33,500 nt of DNA from Alistipes sp. (GCA_017421945.1 JAFOHD010000001.1:1-33500), one strand, 5' to 3'; numbered from the stretch's first letter, positions 1 to 8,643 are shown. The notes: a model not told the origin generated them from the sequence alone. Program-made: numbers and translations.

Positions 1-793
1 CGAACTCACGCATACGGAAGATGAACTGACGTGCAACAATCTCATTACGGAACGCCTTACCAATCTGCGCAATACCGAAAGGCAACTTCATACGGCCTGT
101 TTTCTGCACATTCAGGTAATTAACGAAGATACCCTGCGCAGTCTCGGGGCGCAGATAGATAGTGTTTGCCCCCTCGGCAGTAGAGCCCATCTGGGTAGAG
201 AACATCAGGTTGAACTGACGCACATCGGTCCAGTTGCGAGTACCCGAAATTGGACATACAATCTCGCAATCGAGGATAATCTGCTTCAACTCCTCAAGAT
301 TGTTGTCGTTCAACGCATTAGCAAAACGCTCATGCACAGCGTCGCGCTTGGCGGCAATCTCAGCCACTCGAGGTGAGGTAGCACGATACTGCTCTTCGTT
401 GAAAGCCTCCCCAAAACGCTTCTTGGCCTTATCGACCTCCTTCTGAATCTTCTCATCCTGCTTTGCCATCCAGTCCTCGATAAGCACATCGGCACGGTAA
501 CGCTTCTTAGAGTCCTTATTATCGATAAGTGGGTCGTTGAAAGCGGCCACGTGACCCGATGCCTCCCAAGTCTTAGGGTGCATGAAGATAGCGGCATCAA
601 TACCAACGATGTTCTCGTTGAGCTTAACCATAGAATCCCACCAATAACGCTTGATGTTATTCTTCAGCTCCACACCATTCTGGCCATAATCGTAAACGGC
701 ACCCAGACCGTCATAAATCTCGCTTGAAGGGAATATGAAACCATACTCCTTACAGTGAGCGATAAGTTTTTTGAACAACTCCTCTTGTGTCAT
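1..793 (-). CDS. glyQS: Glycyl-tRNA synthetase, N-terminal part (cut by window edge)
   Basis: Charges tRNA-Gly with glycine in the cytoplasm. I translated the minus strand from the ATG at 791-793; the frame stays open to position 1, giving about 264 residues beginning [19 protein letters not shown]. Class II features of the single-chain dimeric glycyl-tRNA synthetase family are visible: [20 protein letters not shown] near residues 30-50, a [11 protein letters not shown] segment, and [14 protein letters not shown] (motif 2 region) near the cut. The full protein in this family is about 510 residues, so roughly the C-terminal half, including motif 3 and the anticodon-binding domain, lies outside. 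It is transcribed away from radC. Two TATCTTTG boxes (838-831 and 888-881) lie upstream on the minus strand. Identification is firm. Confidence 0.96.
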   Translation of the reverse strand, partial: MTQEELFKKLIAHCKEYGFIFPSSEIYDGLGAVYDYGQNGVELKNNIKRYWWDSMVKLNENIVGIDAAIFMHPKTWEASGHVAAFNDPLIDNKDSKKRYRADVLIEDWMAKQDEKIQKEVDKAKKRFGEAFNEEQYRATSPRVAEIAAKRDAVHERFANALNDNNLEELKQIILDCEIVCPISGTRNWTDVRQFNLMFSTQMGSTAEGANTIYLRPETAQGIFVNYLNVQKTGRMKLPFGIAQIGKAFRNEIVARQFIFRMREF

Positions 794-830
794 ATCTCAA
801 TCAAAATTTTATGTTTTCACTTATTGGTTG

Positions 831-888
831 CAAAGATAGTTATTTTCCGCAAACCTCACCCTATTTTTCAGCTATTTTATCAAAGATA
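831..888 (-). promoter_or_regulatory. Candidate promoter boxes of the glycyl-tRNA synthetase gene
   Basis: The minus strand carries TATCTTTG at 838-831 and again at 888-881. Both fit the Bacteroidetes -7 consensus TAnnTTTG. The nearer one would give a leader of about 30-40 bases. I see no good TTTG at the expected 19-21 base spacing for either box, so the choice between them is open. Confidence 0.45.
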
Positions 889-922
889 AAAAAATACATT
901 CCTCTTTTTGAGAAATGTATTC
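887..922 (-). terminator. Rho-independent terminator of the rnc-radC unit
   Basis: Read on the minus strand just after the radC stop, AATACATT (921-914) pairs with AATGTATT (900-893), with an inner GAG/CTC extension, and is followed at once by a run of T. It lies between radC and the glycyl-tRNA synthetase gene. Confidence 0.6.
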
Positions 923-935
923 ATGTTTCAATCAC

Positions 936-1586
936 CTATAACCGTCGCATACGGCTAAATGAATAATCGCCCTCCTTCGAGATAATTATGTGGTCGAGAA
1001 GCTTAATATCGAACAACGCAGCAGCCTCCTTGACACGCCGCGTAAGGTTGATGTCGGCATCACTTGGCTGGGGAAGACCCGAGGGGTGATTATGCACCAT
1101 AATAATCTGTGTAGCAAGTAATTCGAGCGCACGCTTCACAATAATACGGTGGTCCACAACAGTGGCCTGTACCCCACCCTGGCTTACACGCTGACGTTCG
1201 ATAAGCCTACCCGAAGATGTGAGATACAAAACCCAGCACTCCTCATGCGTAAGATGTTCAATGTGGGGTCTTAGAAGGCGCACAACATCACTATCGGAGG
1301 TGATTTTCTCAACATCTGTATTACACAACAGCGATACACGGCGTCCCAACTCACCAGCCACAAGCAGTCGCTCGGCCCTGCGCAAGCCTATACCCCCCAG
1401 CATGCGCAATCGCCCCACTTCCATGCGTAGCAAACCCACCAAAGAACCTCCTTCGGCGAGCATTGAGGTTGCCAACTGTTTGGGGTCTCGGCTATCGTTA
1501 CTACTCTCCAGAAGAAGAGCAAGCAACTCATCATCACCCAAAGAAGCAACGCCTCGAGAGGCTAATTTATCATGCAGATTTTTCAT
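936..1586 (-). CDS. radC: RadC family JAB1/MPN domain protein
   Basis: A 216-residue member of the RadC family (UPF0758). The N-terminal half carries a helix-hairpin-helix-like segment LGGIGLRRAERLL near residues 63-75. The C-terminal half is a JAMM/MPN metalloprotease-like domain: Glu115/Glu116, then the metal-binding HNHPSGLPQPSDAD with His165, His167 and a downstream Asp. The historical link to DNA repair is doubtful and the biochemical function of the family is not settled, so I give only the family. The start lies inside the end of rnc (17-base overlap), which points to translational coupling in an rnc-radC transcript. Length is close to the family norm of about 220-230. Confidence 0.93.
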   Translation of the reverse strand: MKNLHDKLASRGVASLGDDELLALLLESSNDSRDPKQLATSMLAEGGSLVGLLRMEVGRLRMLGGIGLRRAERLLVAGELGRRVSLLCNTDVEKITSDSDVVRLLRPHIEHLTHEECWVLYLTSSGRLIERQRVSQGGVQATVVDHRIIVKRALELLATQIIMVHNHPSGLPQPSDADINLTRRVKEAAALFDIKLLDHIIISKEGDYSFSRMRRL

Positions 1587-2535
1587 CCTTCATACTTTTT
1601 ACACGTGGCCTACGATAACGTCTCGCAGGCTTGGACTCCTGCGCTTCCGCCTCTTTTGGCTGTATGTCCTTTGGTTGCGCATCATTTGGTTTTGTGGCTT
1701 GAGGCTTAGAATCTTGACGCTGAGCCTTTGGTGATGAAACCTTTTGAAGCTTCTCGCTCTGCTGGGAATCCAGATTGTCGAGTTTGTCCATCAACTTTGT
1801 GCAGTCACTATCACTAACCCCCTGCGACACAGAGTAACACGCTCGCTGCTCTGCCTCCTTCTTTGATTCGCCGGCACCGTAACCAACCTCCATGCCATCA
1901 ATGAGCACCTTCGAATAAAAGAACGGGTGCGATGTGGAATATGTTTTATCATGCTCGGTTGAGAATGATATGGTATGATGATTCTTCTGACACCACTCGA
2001 TAAGGCGGCTCTTAAAGTCGGTCTCAGCCTCAAGCAACGACTCGACTTTAATGTAATTGACAAAAATCTTATTTATGAGCAAGCGATTAACAAAATTGTA
2101 GCCCTGGTCGAGGTATATCGCACCTATCATCGCCTCGAAAGCATCACCAAAGATATGTTTCTGCGACGCCGAGGTGGAGGCATTGGTGATGACATATTCA
2201 TCTAATCCGATACGCTTGGCTACGCCATTCAAAGACTGACGCGACACCATTTTTGAACGCAGCTGCGTGAGAAAGCCTTCATTCTTATCGGGAAACTCAA
2301 TAAACAGATAGTCTGATGTAACGCTCTCAATCACAGCATCGCCAAGATATTCAAGACGCTCATTATTAATATGTTGCCCATCATCCAACACGATAGAGGC
2401 CGACTTGTGAATGAGTGCTAGTTTGTATAGTTCAATATTATTGGGTATAAACCCGAACATATCATCAACTGCACAGTAATATATTTTATCCTTACCAAAA
2501 TTACGACGGAAAGGACGTAGTAAAAAATCAAACAT
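1570..2535 (-). CDS. rnc: Ribonuclease III with basic C-terminal tail
   Basis: Cleaves double-stranded RNA, including rRNA precursors. The RNase III signature NNERLEYLGDAV is at residues 57-68, giving catalytic Glu59, Glu62 and Asp66; GDAFEAMIGA at 130-139 supplies Asp131 and Glu134. A double-stranded RNA-binding domain follows at about 172-238 (SRLIEWCQ...GAGESKKEAEQRAC). The last 75 or so residues are a low-complexity tail rich in Gln, Lys, Pro and Asp, ending in the arginine-rich ARRYRRPRVK, which makes the protein about 90 residues longer than the Escherichia coli enzyme (226). The tail probably adds RNA affinity, which is inference. It overlaps radC by 17 bases. In many Bacteroidetes the order is acpP-fabF-rnc; here fabF is missing upstream. 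Confidence 0.96.
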   Translation of the reverse strand: MFDFLLRPFRRNFGKDKIYYCAVDDMFGFIPNNIELYKLALIHKSASIVLDDGQHINNERLEYLGDAVIESVTSDYLFIEFPDKNEGFLTQLRSKMVSRQSLNGVAKRIGLDEYVITNASTSASQKHIFGDAFEAMIGAIYLDQGYNFVNRLLINKIFVNYIKVESLLEAETDFKSRLIEWCQKNHHTISFSTEHDKTYSTSHPFFYSKVLIDGMEVGYGAGESKKEAEQRACYSVSQGVSDSDCTKLMDKLDNLDSQQSEKLQKVSSPKAQRQDSKPQATKPNDAQPKDIQPKEAEAQESKPARRYRRPRVKSMKDEKSA

Positions 2536-2572
2536 AGAACAACGTATGCAACAAAATTTTGTCAGAAAAGTA

Positions 2573-2610
2573 CAAAAAACGGACTAAATCGAGGAATTAA
2601 CACTCCTCGA
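2573..2610 (-). terminator. Hairpin between acpP and rnc, possible terminator
   Basis: A perfect 7-bp stem, TCGAGGA (2589-2595) with TCCTCGA (2604-2610), has an 8-base loop. On the minus strand a run of six T follows about ten bases later (2579-2574). It would stop or attenuate acpP transcription before rnc. The distance to the T-run is longer than ideal. Confidence 0.4.
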
Positions 2611-2696
2611 TATAGCCCTAACTCTCTTTGTAGAACAGTACGTCCCACGCCCCCAAATCGCAAGCATGCGACTATGGGATAAATCTTTATAGATTA

Positions 2697-2933
2697 TTAT
2701 TTTGTGTGAGCCTCAACGTACTCGATAGCAGCACCTACAGTAGTGATCTTCTCAGCATCCTCATCAGGAATCTGAATATCAAAAGCCTTCTCGAACTCCA
2801 TGATCAACTCTACTGAATCCAAAGAATCTGCACCAAGATGAGCTGTGAAGCTTGCTTCAGGTACTACCTCTTCTGCCTTAACGCCCAACTTGTCAACGAT
2901 AATCTCGACAACCTTTGCCTGTACTTCTGACAT
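2697..2933 (-). CDS. acpP: Acyl carrier protein
   Basis: Carries growing acyl chains as thioesters on a 4'-phosphopantetheine arm during fatty acid synthesis. The 78-residue acidic protein contains the invariant [18 protein letters not shown] block; Ser37 in the DSL motif is the attachment site. Length and acidity are typical. It would be the donor for the acyl-ACP thioesterase at 9674-10411. The usual partner gene fabF does not follow it; about 160 noncoding bases and a hairpin separate it from rnc. A minus-strand TACATTTG box at 3008-3001 is a likely promoter, giving a leader of about 60 bases. Confidence 0.98.
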   Translation of the reverse strand: MSEVQAKVVEIIVDKLGVKAEEVVPEASFTAHLGADSLDSVELIMEFEKAFDIQIPDEDAEKITTVGAAIEYVEAHTK

Positions 2934-3000
2934 AACTTTAATTTTTTAAGTTTAACAATTTAAGATAGATTGATTTCAATCATTTTCTTCATAATCTGCG

Positions 3001-3029
3001 CAAATGTAACACTTTTTTTATTAATTTTG
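3001..3029. promoter_or_regulatory. Divergent promoter boxes for acpP (minus) and pepE (plus)
   Basis: On the minus strand TACATTTG (3008-3001) fits TAnnTTTG and points to acpP. On the plus strand TAATTTTG (3022-3029) fits the same consensus and points to pepE. The two boxes are only 13 bases apart, so the promoters would overlap. No clear -33 element is seen for either. Confidence 0.45.
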
Positions 3030-3100
3030 GCATTGAAAGGGAAATATTTTACATCCATTTCCCCCAAAAACCATATTAAACCATTAAAATACATCTATTT

Positions 3101-3802
3101 ATGAACTTATTACTCATATCAAATTCTACCAATGCCGGAGAACCTTATTTGCAATATCCTATACAAAACATCGGTTCATTCCTCACCGGAGTGAAAGAGG
3201 TTGTATTCATTCCTTATGCTGCTGTAACATTCTCGTATGCAGCCTACGAAGCAAAGGTGCAGGCACGATTTAACGAGATAGGTGTGAAAGTTCGCTCTAT
3301 ACATCGCGCTAAAGATCCTCGCAAGATGATACTTCAAGCTGAGGCTATCTGCGTAGGTGGCGGAAATACATTTGCCCTTGCCAAGAAAATGCAAGAGCAG
3401 GGCTTAATGCAGGCTATTTTGCGAAAAATTAAACAAGGAACACCTTATGTAGGCTGGTCGGCTGGTAGTAATGTATCATGCCCAACGATATGCACAACCA
3501 ACGATATGCCTATCGTGCAGCCACAATCGTTCAAGGCCATTGGTGCTGTGAAATTCCAGATAAATCCTCACTACCTTGACGCCAACCCCGAGGGTCACGC
3601 CGGCGAGACACGCGAGCAACGCATTCTGGAGTACATAGAGGCAAATCCTCGTCGCTGGGTTGTGGGTTTGCGCGAGGGCTGCATGCTGCATTTGCATGAT
3701 GGCAAGATGGAACTTATAGGCCCACGTCCGATGAGAATATTCAAAAAGGGAGTTGAGACCTTCGAGGTAAATCCCGGTGATGACTTAAGCTTCCTGCTAT
3801 AA
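3101..3802 (+). CDS. pepE: Dipeptidase E (alpha-aspartyl dipeptidase, S51)
   Basis: Hydrolyses dipeptides with N-terminal aspartate in the cytoplasm. The 233-residue protein matches the family length. The catalytic residues fall at the same numbers as in Salmonella PepE: Ser120 in GWSAGSN, Asp135 in TTNDMP, and His157 in INPHYLD. The glycine-rich CVGGGNTF at 84-91 is the expected oxyanion or substrate loop. There is no signal peptide. The stop codon overlaps the start of the next gene (TAATG), so the two are translationally coupled. Confidence 0.97.
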   Translation: MNLLLISNSTNAGEPYLQYPIQNIGSFLTGVKEVVFIPYAAVTFSYAAYEAKVQARFNEIGVKVRSIHRAKDPRKMILQAEAICVGGGNTFALAKKMQEQGLMQAILRKIKQGTPYVGWSAGSNVSCPTICTTNDMPIVQPQSFKAIGAVKFQINPHYLDANPEGHAGETREQRILEYIEANPRRWVVGLREGCMLHLHDGKMELIGPRPMRIFKKGVETFEVNPGDDLSFLL

Positions 3803-4167
3803 TGAACAACCGAGCTCAGACCGGGCAGCGGGGCGAAGAACTCGCCATGGAGTACCTGCGCAGCAATGGTTTCATGATTTGCGCACGCAACTGGCGACAG
3901 GGACGTTATGAGATTGACATCGTGGCACAACGCTATGGCATCACACACATTATCGAGGTGAAAACACGCCGCGCGGGCTCGCTACTAAAACCCGAACAGA
4001 CCATAACTCCGACAAAGGTTGCCGCACTGCGTAGGGCTGCGGCAGCCTATTTGACCCAACACCATGTCTGCGGCGAGGTGGAGTTTGACCTTGTGGCCAT
4101 TGACATGTTTCCCGACCAGAGCTACGACATTCGCTTCATCCCCAACTGCATAGAGTTTGGGTGGTAG
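3802..4167 (+). CDS. YraN family (UPF0102) endonuclease-like protein
   Basis: A 121-residue member of the YraN/UPF0102 family, which has a restriction endonuclease-like fold. The family fingerprint is present: TGQRGEELAMEYL near the N-terminus, NWRQGRYEIDIVA (Asp39), then HIIEVKTRRAG with Glu52 and Lys54, forming the D...ExK arrangement of PD-(D/E)XK nucleases. Actual nuclease function in cells is not well established. It overlaps pepE by one base and so shares its transcript. The promoter of the next gene begins right at its stop codon. Confidence 0.92.
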   Translation: MNNRAQTGQRGEELAMEYLRSNGFMICARNWRQGRYEIDIVAQRYGITHIIEVKTRRAGSLLKPEQTITPTKVAALRRAAAAYLTQHHVCGEVEFDLVAIDMFPDQSYDIRFIPNCIEFGW

Positions 4168-4168
4168 G

Positions 4169-4200
4169 TTTGCACGTTCAAATAAAATAACATATCTTTG
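4169..4200 (+). promoter_or_regulatory. Promoter of waaA
   Basis: TTTG at 4169-4172 and TATCTTTG at 4193-4200 are spaced by 20 bases, an exact match to the Bacteroidetes -33/-7 layout. The first transcribed base would be near 4206, downstream of the TTG-like codons of the longer open frame, which supports starting waaA at 4223. Confidence 0.75.
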
Positions 4201-4222
4201 TAGAGATAAACACTACCCCACT

Positions 4223-5449
4223 ATGATTTTATACAACATCTGCATAGCACTATATTCCTGCATAGTTTCGCTGGTTGGGCTTTGGAACAAGAAGGCAAAA
4301 CAATGGAGTCAGGGCAGAAAGGGCATATTCTCATCAATGCAGAAACACATCCATGCAAACGACCGAGTGATATGGATACACGTGGCTTCGCTCGGCGAAT
4401 TTGAGCAGGGACGACCCATTATTGAGCAGATTAAAAGAGAGCATCAGGATTACAAAATTCTCGTGACATTCTTCTCGCCTTCGGGTTATGAGATAAGAAA
4501 AAACTACAACGGCGCAGATTACATCTATTATCTTCCTATTGACACGCCGGGTAATGTTCGCAGATTCCTTGACATTGCACATCCCGAAATAGCAATATTT
4601 GTGAAGTATGAGTTCTGGCTCAACTACCTCTTCGAGTTGAAACGTCGTCAAATCAGGACCTTCATCATTTCAACCATATTCCGCCCCAAATCGATATTCT
4701 TCAGTTGGTATGGGACTCTGTGGCGCAGGGCATTGGAGAGTTTTGAACTTATGTTTGTGCAGAACCAGGAGTCAAAGGAGTTGTTGCATGGCATAGGGTT
4801 TGACAATGTGATGATTGCGGGTGACACCCGTTTTGACCGTGTTGCAGAGCTGGCGCAAGCTGCAAAAAAAATTGAGATTATTGAGCGTTTCAAGGCCGAA
4901 AGCGACCTCTTTGTCGCCGGCTCGACATGGGCTCCGGATGAGGACATTTTAATTGAGCTAATCAACGAAAACCCCTCCATCAAGTTTGTTGTTGCACCGC
5001 ACGAGATGGACGAAGGTCGCATAGCCAAGATTATAAACTCCACAAAGGGTGGTGCCGTACGTTACACACAGTGCAATGCGACAACAGATTTTGGTTCTAC
5101 TCAGGTTTTGGTATTAGATACAATCGGCATCCTATCCTCGGTATATAGCTATGCAAAGTGGTCGTACATAGGCGGAGGTTTCGGTGTGGGCATCCACAAC
5201 ACATTGGAGGCCGCAACATTCGCACTCCCCATTGCCTTTGGTCCTAACTACCACAAATTCAAGGAGGCTCGCGACATGATTGCCCTGGGTGCTGCAACTA
5301 AGGTTGAGTCCGCCAAGGATTTACAGGAGTGGTTCAATCCGTTGCGAGATGATAGTGCCTACTTAAAACAAATAAGCGACAAGGCCAAGAACTACACCAT
5401 TGCAAATCAGGGTGCCACGTCACTAATCATGAAGGCAATATTCAATTAG
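4223..5449 (+). CDS. waaA: 3-deoxy-D-manno-octulosonic acid (Kdo) transferase
   Basis: Adds Kdo from CMP-Kdo to lipid A precursors at the inner face of the cytoplasmic membrane, an essential step in lipopolysaccharide synthesis (GT30 family). I start at ATG 4223 because the open frame further upstream overlaps the promoter. This gives 408 residues beginning MILYNICIALYSCIVSLVGLW, a membrane anchor. Family blocks are visible: IWIHVASLGEFEQGRPII, LVTFFSPSGYE, KYEFWLNYL, a C-terminal sugar-nucleotide region with VAPHEMDEGRI and YIGGGFGVGIHNTLEAATFALPIAFGP. The gene shows that the cell makes Kdo-containing LPS. It ends at a strong convergent hairpin. Confidence 0.96.
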   Translation: MILYNICIALYSCIVSLVGLWNKKAKQWSQGRKGIFSSMQKHIHANDRVIWIHVASLGEFEQGRPIIEQIKREHQDYKILVTFFSPSGYEIRKNYNGADYIYYLPIDTPGNVRRFLDIAHPEIAIFVKYEFWLNYLFELKRRQIRTFIISTIFRPKSIFFSWYGTLWRRALESFELMFVQNQESKELLHGIGFDNVMIAGDTRFDRVAELAQAAKKIEIIERFKAESDLFVAGSTWAPDEDILIELINENPSIKFVVAPHEMDEGRIAKIINSTKGGAVRYTQCNATTDFGSTQVLVLDTIGILSSVYSYAKWSYIGGGFGVGIHNTLEAATFALPIAFGPNYHKFKEARDMIALGAATKVESAKDLQEWFNPLRDDSAYLKQISDKAKNYTIANQGATSLIMKAIFN

Positions 5450-5461
5450 GAATTGATTGGA

Positions 5462-5505
5462 GTAAATAGATAAGGAGTGGTTTGCACCACTCCTTATTTA
5501 TTTAC
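5462..5505. terminator. Bidirectional terminator between waaA and the desulfidase gene
   Basis: A 20-bp stem (5462-5481 with 5486-5505, one G-T pair) closes on a 4-base TTGC loop. The core pairs AGGAGTGGT with ACCACTCCT, flanked by A/T-rich arms that supply T-rich tails in both directions. The stop codon of the minus-strand gene (5500-5498) lies inside the downstream arm. Confidence 0.85.
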
Positions 5506-6781
5506 TTGTCATAATATCAAGAATCAAGTCATCCGTTGTATTCATTCCATCACGACCAATGGCCGTAAGATTATGTATCGAGCGATCAACATCCTCATCG
5601 ATGATTCCCTCCAATTTCGACACGCAGCGCCCCTCCATGGCCATCATTGCCGACAACAGAGCAGTGGATACTCCACTTGCAAGCTTTAGTGCGCAACTTG
5701 GCTTTGCGCCGTCACAAATCATGCCCGTAAGATTCGCAATCATGTTCTTGACAGCACATGCCACCTCGTCATAACCGCCTCCCATCAGGTAGGTGATACC
5801 ACAACTCGAGCCCGAAGCTGCAACCACGCACCCGCACAATGCCGACAAACGGCCCAGGCTCTGCTTGATATATATAACGGTAAGGTGACTCAACGTAAGC
5901 GCGCGAATCATCTGCTCAGACGTAGCTCCACACTCCTCACCATATACCACAACAGGCAAGGTGGCAGTGATGCCCTGATTACCGCTACCCGAGTTGCTCA
6001 TGACGGGGACCTTTGCTCCACCCATACGTGCATCGCATGCAGAAGCGGTATATGACAGTATGCGCGAAAATACGCTATCGCCCATAATCTTCAGCTCACG
6101 TGGCTGACGCAACATACGACCCAAAGAGTGACCGTAATCATCGACAAAAGCACTCTCGGCCGCAGCCTTATTCAACTGCATAGACTCGCGGATGAACTCA
6201 ATCTCATCAATGGGTGTTGTCATGGCAAAATCATACACCTTGCGTAGCGTCAGTTCCACATCAGCATCTTGCTGCTCTTCGCCGCCACTACCGCGCGCAT
6301 CCATAAGCACTTTATCGTCATGCTGCAAATATACAAACCTGCTATGACCGCCCGATATGATTGCCACCGCGCGATGCTCGGCCGCCACAGCCTCAATCTC
6401 GACATAGAGTTTCTCGGTAATACCTCTCTTAAGTTCGATTGATATACGTTTTTCGGCAATATATTGCTTACCCGCCTCAACAGCTGCGGCATCGGCATCC
6501 TTCAGCACCTCAAGCTCATACTCCGAGCGACCCACCAACGCACCCAAAGCAATCGCGATGGGAAGTCCAATCATCCCCGTAGCAGGTATTCCCACGCCCA
6601 TGGCATTCTTCAGGATGTTGGCACTCAAACGTGCCGTGATGTGTTCGGGTGTGACACCCAGCAATTCGGCAGCCTTTGCCACACACAACGATACCGCCAC
6701 AGGCTCGGTACACCCGATTGCAGGCACCACTTCTCGTTTAATCAAGGCTATGATAGCCTCACGCATATCTTTTGACAACAT
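5498..6781 (-). CDS. L-cysteine desulfidase / UPF0597 (YhaM/CyuA) family protein
   Basis: Related to the alpha subunit of iron-sulfur serine dehydratases and to E. coli CyuA (YhaM); members degrade L-cysteine to pyruvate, sulfide and ammonia. The substrate here is inferred. Signature segments are VVPAIGCTEPVAVSL near the N-terminus, SNSGSGNQGITATLPVV, LCGCVVAASGSSCGITYLMGG and GMICDGAKPSCALKL; the conserved cysteines in these would bind the cluster. An in-frame TTG at 6802 would add seven residues, but it sits inside the TAACTTTG promoter box, so I start at ATG 6781 (427 residues). The gene is monocistronic by context. Confidence 0.9.
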   Translation of the reverse strand: MLSKDMREAIIALIKREVVPAIGCTEPVAVSLCVAKAAELLGVTPEHITARLSANILKNAMGVGIPATGMIGLPIAIALGALVGRSEYELEVLKDADAAAVEAGKQYIAEKRISIELKRGITEKLYVEIEAVAAEHRAVAIISGGHSRFVYLQHDDKVLMDARGSGGEEQQDADVELTLRKVYDFAMTTPIDEIEFIRESMQLNKAAAESAFVDDYGHSLGRMLRQPRELKIMGDSVFSRILSYTASACDARMGGAKVPVMSNSGSGNQGITATLPVVVYGEECGATSEQMIRALTLSHLTVIYIKQSLGRLSALCGCVVAASGSSCGITYLMGGGYDEVACAVKNMIANLTGMICDGAKPSCALKLASGVSTALLSAMMAMEGRCVSKLEGIIDEDVDRSIHNLTAIGRDGMNTTDDLILDIMTSK

Positions 6782-6799
6782 AACATTACGATATTTCGA

Positions 6800-6831
6800 C
6801 AAAGTTACAAACTACCAATCACAGATACAAC
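6800..6831 (-). promoter_or_regulatory. Promoter of the cysteine desulfidase-family gene
   Basis: On the minus strand, TAACTTTG (6807-6800) fits the -7 consensus and TTG (6830-6828, in GTTG) sits 20 bases upstream. Transcription from here would begin near 6794, excluding the TTG codon at 6802 and supporting ATG 6781. Confidence 0.65.
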
Positions 6832-6860
6832 TTTATCCTCGCAAAAAACACCACATCACA

Positions 6861-6901
6861 ACAAAAAAAATCCCGTCACCGGTAGCTAACCGACAACGGG
6901 A
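6861..6901 (-). terminator. Terminator of the acyl-CoA ligase gene
   Basis: On the minus strand TCCCGT (6901-6896) pairs with ACGGGA (6876-6871), with an inner CGGT/ACCG pairing, and is followed directly by eight T (6870-6863). It is a standard intrinsic terminator 45 bases past the ligase stop codon. Confidence 0.85.
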
Positions 6902-6945
6902 CGAATGAAATGTTACAGGAAATATTTCTTTTTGTAAAGAAATTC

Positions 6946-8616
6946 TTATTTATACATAAAGCGTTTGATTGACTGCTTTGGAGTGTGCTCAAAGCCCTGC
7001 TCCATGATTTCAATAGACGAAATCTTGCTATATGCTGGCATCAACTTATTGAATTCAACACGATTCTGCTCCATCTGTGCCTTAATCTCCTCGGTAACGC
7101 CCTTCTTCTGATCCTCGGCTGTGAGCGCAACCAGAGCAACAAGTGTATGACCACGGCTGACAATCAACGACTCACCAACGCCAGGGAACGAGTTGAGCTT
7201 GCTCTCAATCTCCTCGGGATAGATATTCTGACCATTAGGAGAGAGAATCATACACTTGCTACGACCCTTGATAAAGATGTTACCCTGCTTGTCGATGATA
7301 CCCAAGTCACCCGTACGCAAGAATCCATCATCGGTGAATGTTGCCTCAGTAGCTTCGGGATTCTTATAGTAACCAAGCATCACATTGTCACCCTTAACCT
7401 GAATCTCACCCACCTGCGAATGAGGATTCTCCGAATCAATACGCACTTCGATGTTGGTAACGGCACGACCACATGAGCCAAGTTTGAAAGTCTGCCATGG
7501 CGAGTAGCCAATCAATGGCGCACACTCGGTCATTCCGTAACCTACGGTGTAAGGCAACTTAATCTTCTTCATCACATTCTCAACGGGTCGGCTGATAGCT
7601 GCACCACCAATGACGATTGAGCACAAGTTACCGCCAAACACGTTAAGCAACTGCTTACGAATCTTGCCATATATCAAATTATTAACACCTGGGATAGCTG
7701 TCAAAATCTTCATAGCTGGCTTCTCAAGTATAGGCATCACCTTATTCTTAAAAATCTTCTCCAGCACCAATGGCACGGTAATCAGCAGGTAGGGCTTGAT
7801 ATCACCCAATGCCTGCATAAGGAGCGTAGGGGTTGGAGTCTTGCCCAGGAAGAACACTCTCGCACCACCAAACAATGGATAGAGGAACTCAAACGCCATA
7901 CCATACATGTGTGCCATAGGAAGCATTGACATAATCTGGTCGCCCTTCTTAACAGGGATGTTGCGCAGAGCAAAGTCGATGTTTGACGAAAGGTTGCGCG
8001 AAGTCAGCATTACACCCTTTGGCGAGCTTGTAGTGCCCGAAGTGTAGTTGATGATTGCCAAATCATCCAAATCACCAATCTTATAGTCGGTAATAGCCTC
8101 TCGCATAGAGATGGTAACATTCTTCTGCTCGGCAAGAATCTTTCCTACCTGCTCACCCTCAGCCTCAGTTGCTGCATAGAGCAGAGTGAAGTTCTCAATA
8201 TTCACAGCAGCCTTCAGCGATGGCATCGCTTCAGCATCCATAGCCTCCCATGTCTTTACATCGGTGAAGAGGACTACACTATCGGAGTGCGCTGTGAGTT
8301 TTGAAATATCAGCTGGCGTGAAATCTGCCAAAATGGGCACCGCAACCGCACGGTAAGAGACGATTGAGACAAAACTCATTGCCCAATGTGCGCAGTTTTT
8401 CGCAGCAATCGCAATACGATCGCCGGCGACTACGCCGAGTGTATTATAACAAGTGTGTAACTTTGAAATCTGGGTTGCAATCTCACCAAAAGTATAGGTG
8501 GCACCCTGGTAATCACTTAACGCAGGAGAATCCCAATTCTCACGTGCAGACTGTTGAAAAATTGATAAATAATGTCGCATAAAATTTGAGCCTTGACGAC
8601 TAATAAAATACTTCAT
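6946..8616 (-). CDS. AMP-forming long-chain acyl-CoA ligase (FadD-like)
   Basis: Activates a carboxylic acid, by similarity a fatty acid, to acyl-CoA through an acyl-adenylate. The 556-residue ANL-superfamily protein has the phosphate-binding YTSGTTSSPKGVML at residues 191-204, the adenylate motif GYGMTECAP, and the hinge-region FLRTGDLGIIDKQGNIFIKGR. The C-terminus ends in PKQSIKRFMYK with a likely catalytic lysine. The exact substrate cannot be read from sequence. Starts are possible at ATG 8616 or ATG 8580 (MRHYLSIFQQSA); the shorter form fits the beginning of the conserved region. The gene lies downstream of the LytTR regulator and acyl-ACP thioesterase on the same strand, separated by a hairpin and a candidate operator, suggesting recycling of released fatty acids. 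Confidence 0.92.
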   Translation of the reverse strand: MKYFISRQGSNFMRHYLSIFQQSARENWDSPALSDYQGATYTFGEIATQISKLHTCYNTLGVVAGDRIAIAAKNCAHWAMSFVSIVSYRAVAVPILADFTPADISKLTAHSDSVVLFTDVKTWEAMDAEAMPSLKAAVNIENFTLLYAATEAEGEQVGKILAEQKNVTISMREAITDYKIGDLDDLAIINYTSGTTSSPKGVMLTSRNLSSNIDFALRNIPVKKGDQIMSMLPMAHMYGMAFEFLYPLFGGARVFFLGKTPTPTLLMQALGDIKPYLLITVPLVLEKIFKNKVMPILEKPAMKILTAIPGVNNLIYGKIRKQLLNVFGGNLCSIVIGGAAISRPVENVMKKIKLPYTVGYGMTECAPLIGYSPWQTFKLGSCGRAVTNIEVRIDSENPHSQVGEIQVKGDNVMLGYYKNPEATEATFTDDGFLRTGDLGIIDKQGNIFIKGRSKCMILSPNGQNIYPEEIESKLNSFPGVGESLIVSRGHTLVALVALTAEDQKKGVTEEIKAQMEQNRVEFNKLMPAYSKISSIEIMEQGFEHTPKQSIKRFMYK

Positions 8617-8643
8617 AAAAGTTTGTAGTCATTTGTCACGATG

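Noticed and set aside
1219-1734. 171-residue plus-strand open frame opposite radC and rnc
   Set aside because: It lies antisense to two well-supported genes; the Ser/Arg/Leu-rich composition is typical of antisense shadows.
6782-6802. TTG start for the cysteine desulfidase-family gene
   Set aside because: The codon overlaps the -7 box, so it would lie upstream of the transcript start.
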